From positions 460,703 to 524,702 of the forward strand of contig NZ_KK073873.1 of the NCBI RefSeq assembly GCF_000585355.1: a stretch of 64,000 nt of DNA, in the 5' to 3' direction. Of the stretch, positions 37,370 to 45,224 are shown piece by piece. The notes under the pieces are model-generated. The model was not told where the DNA came from. It was given only the letters and a program-made list of their open reading frames with translations, and did no database searches. Numbering within the stretch: the first letter of the stretch is position 1; the number at the start of each line of letters is the position of its first letter. Made by a program: the position numbers and the translations under genes. The DNA comes from Xylanibacter oryzae DSM 17970. Lineage in GTDB: Bacteria > Bacteroidota > Bacteroidia > Bacteroidales > Bacteroidaceae.

Positions 37370-38080
37370 TTATCTTCTGTTACTTTCGACAGAAACCTCA
37401 AAAGAGAAATTTTTAGTAGGAGCATATCTTACCGCTGCTCCGATGCGATCACCTATATCACTCATACCATACATGTAACGAGGCATAAACCTGTCATTAG
37501 CAAGTGATTTTTGCAGATATACATATCCTGACCAATGCTCGTCGAACTGATATCCCAACACTGCGTTGAGACCTACATTGCGAGATGAATAGCGCCCCCA
37601 ATTAATGTTGTCGAAATATCCACCCAGAGCCAGTGATAGCTTTTTGCTAAGAGGTACGGCATACATCATCGAGATGTTTTGAGCAAACCCGGCGCCGCTA
37701 TTTGCTCCCTTTCCGAAAGAAGCGAATACTGATGCACCCAGATTCACATTCATTCCCGGATGCAAATCCCATGAATTGTAGCCCCAATAGTAATAAGGAA
37801 ACATATTGATAGGTGCCATTGTGCCACGGTCGGTGAGCGTAGGCAGGTTAAGTGTTATAGAATCGTTTACAGGTGCTATAGCCTTTGCAGGCTGTAAGCC
37901 ACTGTTATCAGGAGCAATATCATTATCGGAGAATTCTATCCCGTTGACGATATCGGATGGTGATGCCAAATTTCCCTTGTCGGCAACTTTCTGTCTGAAG
38001 TCGCCTGCTTTGAAATCACTTTGTGCATTGGCAGCACAAAGTGATAATATTGCGAATATAATAATAATAGTTCTTTTCAT
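37370..38080 (-). CDS. Exported barrel-like protein, unknown, upstream of copA
   Basis: 236 residues with a signal peptide (MKRTIIIIFAILSLCAANA). The C-terminal 130 residues show alternating strands typical of a small outer-membrane barrel (NINWGRYSSRNVGLNAVLGY, FSFEVSVES). No specific family recognised. It starts at or within a few bases of the predicted transcription start of its promoter, so the mRNA has almost no leader. A role in copper homeostasis is inferred only from the copA neighbour. Confidence 0.7.
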   Translation of the reverse strand: MKRTIIIIFAILSLCAANAQSDFKAGDFRQKVADKGNLASPSDIVNGIEFSDNDIAPDNSGLQPAKAIAPVNDSITLNLPTLTDRGTMAPINMFPYYYWGYNSWDLHPGMNVNLGASVFASFGKGANSGAGFAQNISMMYAVPLSKKLSLALGGYFDNINWGRYSSRNVGLNAVLGYQFDEHWSGYVYLQKSLANDRFMPRYMYGMSDIGDRIGAAVRYAPTKNFSFEVSVESNRR

Positions 38081-38085
38081 GTTAG

Positions 38086-38115
38086 CAAAGTTAGTACATC
38101 TATGATAAATAACAA
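38086..38115 (-). promoter_or_regulatory. Promoter of the barrel protein-copA operon
   Basis: Reverse strand: TTG (38115-38113), 19-nt spacer, TAACTTTG (38093-38086), ending 5 bp from the ATG. Confidence 0.7.
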
Positions 38116-38190
38116 AATAAAAATCATAGAAATTGCAAACATTTTACTATTAATTATCCCTTATAAAGGAATGTTATATTTTACGGTCTT

Positions 38191-38709
38191 TTAGTGCGTT
38201 TTTTCCTTATTTACAGATTCTACGACTTCTTCGACCATCGATTTGTTGGCAAAACGATTTGCATATGAAGAATAATCCGGACGAACGCGTTGGTATTTTG
38301 TATCTTGGAACAGCGGACTTGATATGATATGGTCGGCTGTAGTGCGGTTGCAACAGAGCACGATGTTTTCTACACTGCAAAGACGTGTCAATGCGCGGAC
38401 ATCAGAATCGTGTGGCTGTAATGTCATTGGGTCTGTAAAGAAAAATAGATAATCAATACTGCCGCCTACAATCAATGAACCCATTTGCTGGTCTCCACCC
38501 AACGGACCGGAATTTAGTATAGTGAAGTCCCATTCTTCATCAGGATGCTTTTTAGTAAGAGCTTCAAGAATAAGTTTACCGGTAGTTCCGGTTGAATAGA
38601 ACTTATGACCTCTCAACTTGCTTGAATTCCATAGACACCATTCCATCAAATCCTTTTTGTTTGCATCATGTGCAACTAAGCCGATATTCCTTTTTACAAA
38701 TTCTTCCAT
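38191..38709 (-). CDS. mgsA: Methylglyoxal synthase
   Basis: Converts dihydroxyacetone phosphate to methylglyoxal, a bypass of lower glycolysis under phosphate limitation. 172 residues: IGLVAHDANKKDL, the phosphate-binding STGTTGKLI and the catalytic-Asp region SGPLGGDQQMGSLI are all visible. It is a little longer than the E. coli enzyme (152) at its C-terminus. Its own promoter lies at 38749-38778. Confidence 0.95.
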   Translation of the reverse strand: MEEFVKRNIGLVAHDANKKDLMEWCLWNSSKLRGHKFYSTGTTGKLILEALTKKHPDEEWDFTILNSGPLGGDQQMGSLIVGGSIDYLFFFTDPMTLQPHDSDVRALTRLCSVENIVLCCNRTTADHIISSPLFQDTKYQRVRPDYSSYANRFANKSMVEEVVESVNKEKTH

Positions 38710-38748
38710 AGTAATATTTTTAAATTAATAGAGTGTTTCAATCAGAGG

Positions 38749-38778
38749 CAAATATAAATAAAAGATATTGGAATGCAA
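38749..38778 (-). promoter_or_regulatory. Promoter of mgsA
   Basis: Reverse strand: TTG (38778-38776), 19-nt spacer, TATATTTG (38756-38749). Confidence 0.65.
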
Positions 38779-38851
38779 AGGAAATAATGAAAAAGATGCT
38801 ACTTTCACTTCATAAATAGTATATCATTATCCTTTCAAAGGATTCTCTATA

Positions 38852-39907
38852 CTATGATATTATGTCACGTATGTCCTTGATCAACGAATAGGTGTTCTTT
38901 AATGATTCAAATGAAGAACGACAACTGCTGCTTTTGCATTCAACCAAGTCGACAAAATTTTTTATCTCATTGAAATAACCTTGCGTATATATTTGATTGT
39001 TTGCCATTACTGGTGAAAAATTATTCCTTGCAGATAATTTTACATATGAAGAATGTCTATGCATAAACTTTTCAGTTGGTACGCCAAATATAGCCTTGCT
39101 TTTTGAGGAGAATGCAAGCTCTTCCATTTGTTTTAGAGAATAAGTTCCGTTGGCTGCATTAATAGTTATTGATTCGCATGCATCAGCCCATGTGTATGCT
39201 GTTGAAAGTTCAAGTATGCCTGTTGTATCGCAATGCTGAAGAATCAGCATAATGGTCAGACCACCATCTTTATTCTTTACATAATCGATACCTTTAATCT
39301 TAGCCTCGCCAAAAAGATATACTACGTAGTCAAGCGGATGTATGAACAAATCAAAAAGAGGATCTCCTTCAGGATATAGGCCTGTAAGGTATTTCAAGTT
39401 ATAACTTATGCATTTGTCGTGTTTTATTCTATCTGTCAAAGCGTCTGTGAGTGGCGAATACCTCTTCTGCAATCCAGCCATTGAGACAGGTGAACCATAT
39501 ATCTTTACCTTGTCAATAAGATTATTCAATTCTTCAAGAGAATAACAAGGAGGCTTCTCTATGAAAAGAGATTTCCCGCTTTTTAATATCTTTGAAGCTA
39601 AATTATAATGTGAAGCAGGTGAGGCCGAAACAAATATTCCTTTAATTTCCTTATCTTCCAATATTTCATCAATGGAGGTCGTTCCCTTTACTCCTGCATA
39701 TTTGTGTTGTATCATTTTTGCTTTATCGGTAGACTGGCAACAGATATATTTTAATTTAACTTGCAGGTAATTCAGAATGGGGTATAAGTTATTAAGGCTA
39801 TGGCTTCCTATCCCTACAAATGCGTAGTTGCCGTAATAGACATTCCGCAATAGTTTTCTACTGTTTATGTCTTTGTACCTGTGTATTAATCCATTTATGT
39901 ATTTCAT
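38852..39907 (-). CDS. Gfo/Idh/MocA-family NAD(P)-dependent oxidoreductase
   Basis: Start placed at the ATG at 39907 (MKYINGLIHRYKDIN), 11 bp after the radical SAM stop; a longer frame would overlap that gene by 58 nt. About 351 residues: Rossmann fold beginning YGNYAFVGIGSHSL, the EKP motif (LFIEKPPCYS) of Gfo/Idh/MocA enzymes, then the C-terminal alpha/beta domain. These enzymes oxidise or reduce sugars or cyclitols. The first glycine-rich motif GIGSHSL is slightly unusual. It is the last gene of a run with the radical SAM protein, suggesting a joint pathway. Confidence 0.85.
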   Translation of the reverse strand: MKYINGLIHRYKDINSRKLLRNVYYGNYAFVGIGSHSLNNLYPILNYLQVKLKYICCQSTDKAKMIQHKYAGVKGTTSIDEILEDKEIKGIFVSASPASHYNLASKILKSGKSLFIEKPPCYSLEELNNLIDKVKIYGSPVSMAGLQKRYSPLTDALTDRIKHDKCISYNLKYLTGLYPEGDPLFDLFIHPLDYVVYLFGEAKIKGIDYVKNKDGGLTIMLILQHCDTTGILELSTAYTWADACESITINAANGTYSLKQMEELAFSSKSKAIFGVPTEKFMHRHSSYVKLSARNNFSPVMANNQIYTQGYFNEIKNFVDLVECKSSSCRSSFESLKNTYSLIKDIRDIIS

Positions 39908-39918
39908 ATTATGTAAAA

Positions 39919-40986
39919 TTACTTTTCGATTTCTGCAAAATATTGTTTGTAAGTCTGTTTTTTGTCTTCCGACCATTGATATTCTCCATAAAAAGCTTCA
40001 ATAACCCTTTTGGGAAATAGTTTCTCAAAATTTCTCAAAAGGATTATATCATATTTCCTATGATAGTTTATCCAGCAACCATTGCATTCTTTGGTATATT
40101 TACATTGTATGCTGCATGAATCTTTGGAATTGAAAATCTCGTCTAATGATTTCTCGTGTATGTTCCCCAAAATTACATCCAGATTCTGGCACAGTGGGAC
40201 ATTGCCGTTAGAATGAATGACCAATTCGCTGAAAATGCTCTGGCATCGCAACTTAAGATGTCCATTACGCCATTCATCATAAAAAGCTACAAAATCATAG
40301 TTCTCGTCTGTATCATGAATATTGTTAGGGATATGTCTGATGTAATTCTCCATGTCGGCAGAAAGCAGCTCGCCTGAAGTATCAAAAAAGGACATAGTAC
40401 CATATATACCTATACGTACATCTATACCATACCTTTTGGCCACATTTATAACAAATTCCATATCCTTGAAATTATTCCATGGAGACAGGCAAAACATTAA
40501 TGACATGGGCACAACATCCTTAAGAGACTCTACTACATCAATAACCTTATCATAACCATCTCTGCCTCTCATCTCCAGATATGTATTACGATTGCCGTCG
40601 AGCGAAACATATAGATGGGCCGGATGATACCTTTTTACCATATCTTTCACCTTGGTAGGAGCAAGACAGTTAGACAGAAGTGTATAGTTGGGATGGTTAT
40701 TCATAAACCACTCCATTATTTCATTTGCCTGTGGATGGAGTACGAACTCACCACCTTCAAGTCCTATTACGGTCTTTCTTGTTATACACTTACTCTTCAT
40801 TATTTTCTTAATGTCGTCAAGTGATAGATGCTCCTCCGGTTTTTTCCATATAGAGCAGTGTTTGCACTTAGACTGACATAGAGTCGTAGAATATATCATC
40901 AGCGAACTCAATGTCTTATGTTGCGGACGAGTGATATTGTTGAGATATAGACGTCCATTATGGACGTAGTCACTAATACTGTACAT
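39919..40986 (-). CDS. Radical SAM/SPASM protein
   Basis: Start set at the ATG at 40986 (MYSISDYVHNGRLYLNN); an upstream ATG at 41034 would add 16 residues. About 355 residues. The SAM cluster is CQSKCKHC (CxxxCxxC), and a C-terminal SPASM-like region has CQNLDVILGN, CSIQC, KECNGC and further Cys. Such proteins usually modify peptides or carbohydrates using an auxiliary Fe-S cluster. Its closest neighbour, 11 bp downstream, is a Gfo/Idh/MocA oxidoreductase. No peptide precursor gene was seen nearby. Confidence 0.88.
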   Translation of the reverse strand: MYSISDYVHNGRLYLNNITRPQHKTLSSLMIYSTTLCQSKCKHCSIWKKPEEHLSLDDIKKIMKSKCITRKTVIGLEGGEFVLHPQANEIMEWFMNNHPNYTLLSNCLAPTKVKDMVKRYHPAHLYVSLDGNRNTYLEMRGRDGYDKVIDVVESLKDVVPMSLMFCLSPWNNFKDMEFVINVAKRYGIDVRIGIYGTMSFFDTSGELLSADMENYIRHIPNNIHDTDENYDFVAFYDEWRNGHLKLRCQSIFSELVIHSNGNVPLCQNLDVILGNIHEKSLDEIFNSKDSCSIQCKYTKECNGCWINYHRKYDIILLRNFEKLFPKRVIEAFYGEYQWSEDKKQTYKQYFAEIEK

Positions 40987-41059
40987 TATTCTTTTTAATT
41001 TAAGGGTTCTATGAGTATAGTCCCCCAAAATCAAAAAGACTGCTTGACGTTTCTTCTTT

Positions 41060-42703
41060 TTACCACGTAAACCTAATACCGAATGGCATAGTTACATAGA
41101 ATGGATGTTCTGTCCATATCGTGTGAGTACTGCTTCCCGTTGGTATGTAATAGTTGAGCGTCGGTTCAAGATAGACACTAAAGTTAGGTGTCAGCTTATA
41201 TTGCAGGCCAAAGCTTGTATTCAGCGACCACTGTAAAGGAACATTCACTTTACTACTGCCTATATCCATAGGTATAGAGTCGGTGAGGAGCCGTTCGTTG
41301 ATTTTTCCGCCTAGAGGGATATTAATCAATAGTCCGGCAGACCCGTAAGCTGATACTCTCTTATATCCTATTATGCGATATGAGAGACGCAATGGTATAC
41401 CGAGATAGTGCACTTTCTGGTATTTGCATATATTGTTGCTGCCGCTGCCCATTGTGAATGTTGATTTCAGCATAGAATATTGAAGTCCTGTTTCAAAACT
41501 CCAGTTGTCGTTCAGTGTCTTTGTCAATGAAAGACCTATTGTGATAGGCTTTTCGTGCTTCTCATTCTCGATAATACGGCCACTGTTATTCTTGGCGATA
41601 TTCATCAGAGCAATAGAATCGGCAGGAGAGTGTTCGTTTGTCCTTGTTGCCAAGTCCTTATAAAGTTCTTCCCATGTAGTTATATTTCCGGCATCACTTG
41701 TTAATGTATTAGAAGAAATCATCTTGTATACTCCCTGAGCAAGTGCAGGACCTGCAGAACCAGCAAGCAGCATATTCCATTTGCTCTTTTTATGTCTGTG
41801 TGTTATTGGGATATTATCATAATCAATTTTATTATAATGCTCAGGAATAGGTATATCTTTTGACTTTGGTGCTTCAGACTTATGCGAGTCTGTTGAGTCA
41901 CAGATGGCCTGAACAGTATCATTACAGATAGAAGGGTTGCACTCTTTATTGTAATGAGATGTCTCAATCTTATTAGCCATATACTGATTTTTAATCACAT
42001 TGCCATTTATGCCACTTTCATTTCTTTGAGTTGCATTCTTTTCATTCTTTATCTCCTTACAGACTTCAGACGAATTCTTTATTTTATTAGAGTTGTATGG
42101 CTGCTTTCTTTTACAATATTTGTATATTGGCAGCATAAGTATGGCAATGATAATAAGAGTGATGGCACGATAGTCTGATAAGTACTTTCTAAGTATAGCC
42201 TTGGCACGGTATAATTGTGATGAAGAAGAATGTGGCTCAATGCCCAGTATGTCAGCTATTTCTTTGTGTGAAAGACCCTCTATAACAGAAAGTCTGAAAA
42301 TGGTACGATAACCTTCAGGCAATTTCTCTATCATTTCGAGTAGTTCATGTACAGAAATGGAATTATCGTTTTTATATCCTTCTTCAGGTATTTCGATATC
42401 CTCTTCTTTTAGTGCAGACAGTTCAATACGTCTTACTGACTTAGACTTCTCCAAATACTTTAAAGATAGATGTTTGGTTATAGTAGTAATCCACTGCCCG
42501 AATCTTTCAGGGTTACGCAGTTTACCTATAGATGCAAATGCTATTATAAAGGCGTCATGGACAAGATCTTCAGCATCGTCCTTGTTTCCCTTTATAATTT
42601 TTATGCATACGCCTTTCATCTTGTCGGCATATGCATTATATAGGCTTCCAAGAGCATCTGCATCTCCTTCCTTAGCTCGTTCTACAACTCTTTCCAAATT
42701 CAT
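41060..42703 (-). CDS. ECF sigma factor fused to a membrane anchor and an outer-membrane beta-barrel domain
   Basis: One uninterrupted frame of 547 residues. Residues 1-175 are an ECF sigma factor: region 2 (LVHDAFIIAFASIGKLRNPERF) and region 4 (LPEGYRTIFRLSVIEGLSHKEIADILGI). Residues about 182-198 form one membrane helix (ITLIIIAILMLPIYKYC). A polar linker of about 180 residues follows, then from about 375 a PorT/OMP_b-brl-like barrel (LSLTKTLNDNWSFETGLQYS ... PFGIRFTW, ending in W). In Bacteroidota the sigma factor and the anchored barrel protein are normally two genes; here they are one polypeptide. The radical SAM gene is 73 bp downstream on the same strand. Confidence 0.85.
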   Translation of the reverse strand: MNLERVVERAKEGDADALGSLYNAYADKMKGVCIKIIKGNKDDAEDLVHDAFIIAFASIGKLRNPERFGQWITTITKHLSLKYLEKSKSVRRIELSALKEEDIEIPEEGYKNDNSISVHELLEMIEKLPEGYRTIFRLSVIEGLSHKEIADILGIEPHSSSSQLYRAKAILRKYLSDYRAITLIIIAILMLPIYKYCKRKQPYNSNKIKNSSEVCKEIKNEKNATQRNESGINGNVIKNQYMANKIETSHYNKECNPSICNDTVQAICDSTDSHKSEAPKSKDIPIPEHYNKIDYDNIPITHRHKKSKWNMLLAGSAGPALAQGVYKMISSNTLTSDAGNITTWEELYKDLATRTNEHSPADSIALMNIAKNNSGRIIENEKHEKPITIGLSLTKTLNDNWSFETGLQYSMLKSTFTMGSGSNNICKYQKVHYLGIPLRLSYRIIGYKRVSAYGSAGLLINIPLGGKINERLLTDSIPMDIGSSKVNVPLQWSLNTSFGLQYKLTPNFSVYLEPTLNYYIPTGSSTHTIWTEHPFYVTMPFGIRFTW

Positions 42704-42939
42704 ACAAGAAATGTCTTTTAATTAGTATAGATATGGTAGTTGTAGAAAGACTGCATGATTTATTGTTATTTTTTTCAAAATATTTTTTTGCCTTTGATAT
42801 TCTATATTAAATACAGCAATAGCAAGTTTGTCTTCAAAGGTAATAATAATATATTTAATGGCAAAACTTCATTTTCGTTTTTGCGTGCTTATTTCTATAC
42901 CCATCTGTATGTATGAATCTTTACAATTATGTTCTGAAT
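42704..42939. other. Upstream region of the sigma-barrel gene
   Basis: AT-rich, no gene and no consensus promoter box that I can support. Ends where the left inverted repeat of the nested element begins. Confidence 0.5.
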
Positions 42940-42971
42940 AAAAAACGTTTTCTAACCTCAACCTCACTATT
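42940..42971. repeat. Left outer inverted repeat, 32 bp
   Basis: Perfect inverted match to 44985-45016 (core TCTAACCTCAACCTCACTAT). Marks the left edge of a 2.08-kb nested repeat region. Confidence 0.9.
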
Positions 42972-43005
42972 CTTGCGTAAGTGTATGATTATAAGTGCGT
43001 TAAAT

Positions 43006-43042
43006 GAGTGAGGTTTGGTTTTTAAACCTCACTAAACCTCAC
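43006..43042. repeat. Left inner AACCTCAC/GTGAGGTT repeat, 37 bp
   Basis: AGTGAGGTTT followed by two AAACCTCACT units; inverted counterpart with two mismatches at 44913-44949. Itself partly palindromic. Confidence 0.8.
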
Positions 43043-43110
43043 TGTTTAATTTACGACAATTAAATATTACAAATTTACTCTTGAAAACAGCTTATTTCAA
43101 TATACAAATC

Positions 43111-43166
43111 AAGTTGTTTTGTTAAGCAAAATAAGTTGATTTGTCTAACAAAATAAGTTGTTTTGT
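43111..43166. repeat. Three direct repeats with a 22-bp period
   Basis: AAGTTG(T/A)TTTGT starts at 43111, 43133 and 43155. Spacing of two helical turns puts the copies on one face of the DNA, as in operator iterons. A -7-like TATCTTTG lies about 60 bp downstream on the + strand. Confidence 0.7.
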
Positions 43167-43278
43167 ATTGTAATACCTATGTTTTTAATGTGGTGAATTT
43201 AGTTTACAATACTGCTATTGTATATCTTTGTCGTAGATATTTAGTATAGAATAATGATGTAAAAATGGAGATAATATT

Positions 43279-43363
43279 AAAGTAATTATTTAAGACAACT
43301 TATATTGTCAATTAACGATTAAACAGTCAACCACCTTTGGAAAAAGAGGAGTGAGGTTTAGTG
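43279..43363. repeat. 85-bp direct repeat, left copy
   Basis: The first 69 bp match 44841-44909 with one difference; similarity continues through AGTGAGGTTTAGTG to 43363. The two copies flank the transposase genes. Confidence 0.9.
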
Positions 43364-43403
43364 TCTTACTCCAAAATAGGTTGACTCCCAAAGACATAAA
43401 AAG

Positions 43404-43826
43404 ATGGAAGTATTAAAAGAAAAAGGTTTACAATTCAAGAACAAACGTGGTCCCCATGGAACACCGGAGTGTATCCGTATAGCAACCGTTATCGATGTCC
43501 TAAGCGGCATGAGTCGTAATGATGTGGCAAAAAAATATTGTGTTGATCCTACCAATATATCAAGATGGAAGGTTATCTTTGCATCAAGAAAAGAAGTAAA
43601 GGAGGAGTTAGCCATGAGAAAGATAACCTCAAAGAAATCTCATTCGTCAATGAGCATGCATCCTGAAGACCAAGTTCTTGAACTTGCCTCAATCAAGAAA
43701 GAGTTACTTGATAAGGAAATCCAAATCAGGGATATTCAGGAGCGTCTTGATATAGCCAATACAATGATAGATGTGGCCGAAAAGCTGTTCCACATCGAGA
43801 TTAAAAAAAAACTTGGTTCGAAGTAG
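43404..43826 (+). CDS. IS3-family transposase OrfA
   Basis: 140 residues: N-terminal helix-turn-helix (IATVIDVLSGMSRNDVAKKY then DPTNISRWKV) that recognises the IS ends, and a C-terminal coiled coil (LASIKKELLDKEIQIRDIQ) for oligomerisation. Its stop codon overlaps the start region of orfB, as in IS3 elements that use -1 frameshifting to make the OrfAB fusion; a run of A (AAAAAAAA at 43804-43811) shortly before the stop could be the slippage site. Confidence 0.9.
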   Translation: MEVLKEKGLQFKNKRGPHGTPECIRIATVIDVLSGMSRNDVAKKYCVDPTNISRWKVIFASRKEVKEELAMRKITSKKSHSSMSMHPEDQVLELASIKKELLDKEIQIRDIQERLDIANTMIDVAEKLFHIEIKKKLGSK

Positions 43827-44743
43827 TGAAGAGTCTTTTCGAAGATAAAGAAAACACTTATACAGTAGTTTCTCTCTGCAAGATTATAGGATATACAAAA
43901 CAGGCATACTATAAACATGAGAATTCAATATCAGAAGATGCTATGCGCCATGAAATAATTATTCAGGCGATATATTCTATAAGAGAAAAGATGCCGGATT
44001 TGAGCTGTGACAAGGTTCATAGAATACTATTAAAACGTCTTCCTTCGGATCTGACAATAGGCAGGAAGGCAACATACGATCTGATGCGAATACACGGTCT
44101 TATCCGACACAAGCGCTGCTATCGTACACAAACGACCTTGACCGTTTATAGGTTGGAATATCACGATTTGATAAAGGACCTATTCATAGACCATCCTAAT
44201 CAAGTATGGGTTGCTGATATAACATATATCCGACTAGAGTCCGGTGACTTTATTTATCTTGGGCTTATAACAGATCTATATTCCCGTAAGATAATTGGAT
44301 GGAATTTGTCAGAAAGCCTTGCACAGGAAGGTGCGATGTCTGCATTGAAGATGGCTTTGGCAATGTTACCTGCAGGTGTGATGCCGATACATCATTCAGA
44401 CCGGGGCTGTCAGTATTATAGCAAAATATATACGGATCTACTCAAATCTGTTGGTATGCAAATTAGCATGTATACGGATGGTGACCCAAGAAATAACGCC
44501 GTTGCCGAGAGAATTAATGGAACAATCAAAAATGAAATGCTCTGTGATAAAGTAATCTATGGATTGGATGATGGATTTATAAAAGTTTGTAGGGCTATTC
44601 ATATATATAATGATGAACGTCCTCATTTAAGCCTTGATTATCATACACCAGAAGAAGCTTATCATATGAGTGGAAATATAAGAAGACGATGGAATACTAA
44701 TTATAAAAAGAAGGAGGTACTACTTGAAATAATAGAAAAGTAA
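43826..44743 (+). CDS. IS3-family transposase OrfB (DDE integrase core)
   Basis: 305 residues with an N-terminal HTH_21-like domain (CDKVHRILLKRLPSD) and an rve integrase core. The catalytic triad is in WVADITYI (D), HHSDRGCQY (D) and NNAVAERINGTIKNE (E); the C-terminal YNDERPHLSLDYHTPEEAY is typical of IS3. It looks intact. The GTG-type start within the orfA end is consistent with frameshift expression. Confidence 0.93.
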   Translation: MKSLFEDKENTYTVVSLCKIIGYTKQAYYKHENSISEDAMRHEIIIQAIYSIREKMPDLSCDKVHRILLKRLPSDLTIGRKATYDLMRIHGLIRHKRCYRTQTTLTVYRLEYHDLIKDLFIDHPNQVWVADITYIRLESGDFIYLGLITDLYSRKIIGWNLSESLAQEGAMSALKMALAMLPAGVMPIHHSDRGCQYYSKIYTDLLKSVGMQISMYTDGDPRNNAVAERINGTIKNEMLCDKVIYGLDDGFIKVCRAIHIYNDERPHLSLDYHTPEEAYHMSGNIRRRWNTNYKKKEVLLEIIEK

Positions 44744-44840
44744 TTTTGAATGTTCAAAGATATATAATATCTTTGCAACGACTACTCCATGTCTAGTACT
44801 CAAACAAGTTACGAAGTCAACCTGGAGTGATAATTTTTAA

Positions 44841-44926
44841 AAAGTAATTATTTAAGACAACTTATATTGTCAATTAACAATTAAACAGTCAACCACCTTT
44901 GGAAAAAGACATAGTGAGGTTTAGTG
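44841..44926. repeat. 86-bp direct repeat, right copy
   Basis: Right copy of the repeat at 43279-43363; one substitution in the first 69 bp and a small indel (GG versus CAT) before AGTGAGGTTTAGTG. Confidence 0.9.
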
Positions 44927-44949
44927 AGGTTTAAAAGCTAAACCTCACT
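44913..44949. repeat. Right inner GTGAGGTT/AACCTCAC repeat, 37 bp
   Basis: Inverted counterpart of 43006-43042: two AGTGAGGTTT units followed by AAACCTCACT. Confidence 0.8.
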
Positions 44950-44984
44950 CGCATAAAATGCTGCTAATCAATTGTTTATATTAA

Positions 44985-45016
44985 AATAGTGAGGTTGAGG
45001 TTAGAAAACGTTTTTT
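44985..45016. repeat. Right outer inverted repeat, 32 bp
   Basis: Perfect inverted match to 42940-42971. The following 45017-45224 is AT-rich with no gene seen. Confidence 0.9.
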
Positions 45017-45224
45017 TGAAAATAAAAATCATCATCTGAAAAATGACATGGTCGAAGAACTAAAACGGTTAATTTTGTCTTTTATAGAAAGAAAAAATTA
45101 ATAAAAAGTTTCCTTATGATAAAGAAATAATGTGTTGTTATAATGTACGATAGTAGATGAATATAATGGAATAATGTCTTTACCTACACTCTTTTCTATC
45201 TTTGAATTTATCTTATTTTTTCAT

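Larger units (their letters stand above)
43364..44840 (+). mobile_element. IS3-family insertion sequence
   Basis: Two overlapping transposase frames (orfA 43404-43826, orfB 43826-44743) between short inverted sequences: AGGTTGACT at 43377-43385 and AGTCAACCT at 44815-44823, each near ACTCC/GGAGT. No 3-4 bp target duplication could be assigned; instead 85-bp direct repeats flank the element, so the exact ends are approximate. A 9-bp palindrome CAAAGATAT/ATATCTTTG at 44755-44775 follows orfB. Confidence 0.8.

Noticed and set aside
39908-39976. Longer N-terminus for the Gfo/Idh/MocA enzyme
   Set aside because: It overlaps the radical SAM gene by 58 nt and adds residues unlike the family; the ATG at 39907 fits.
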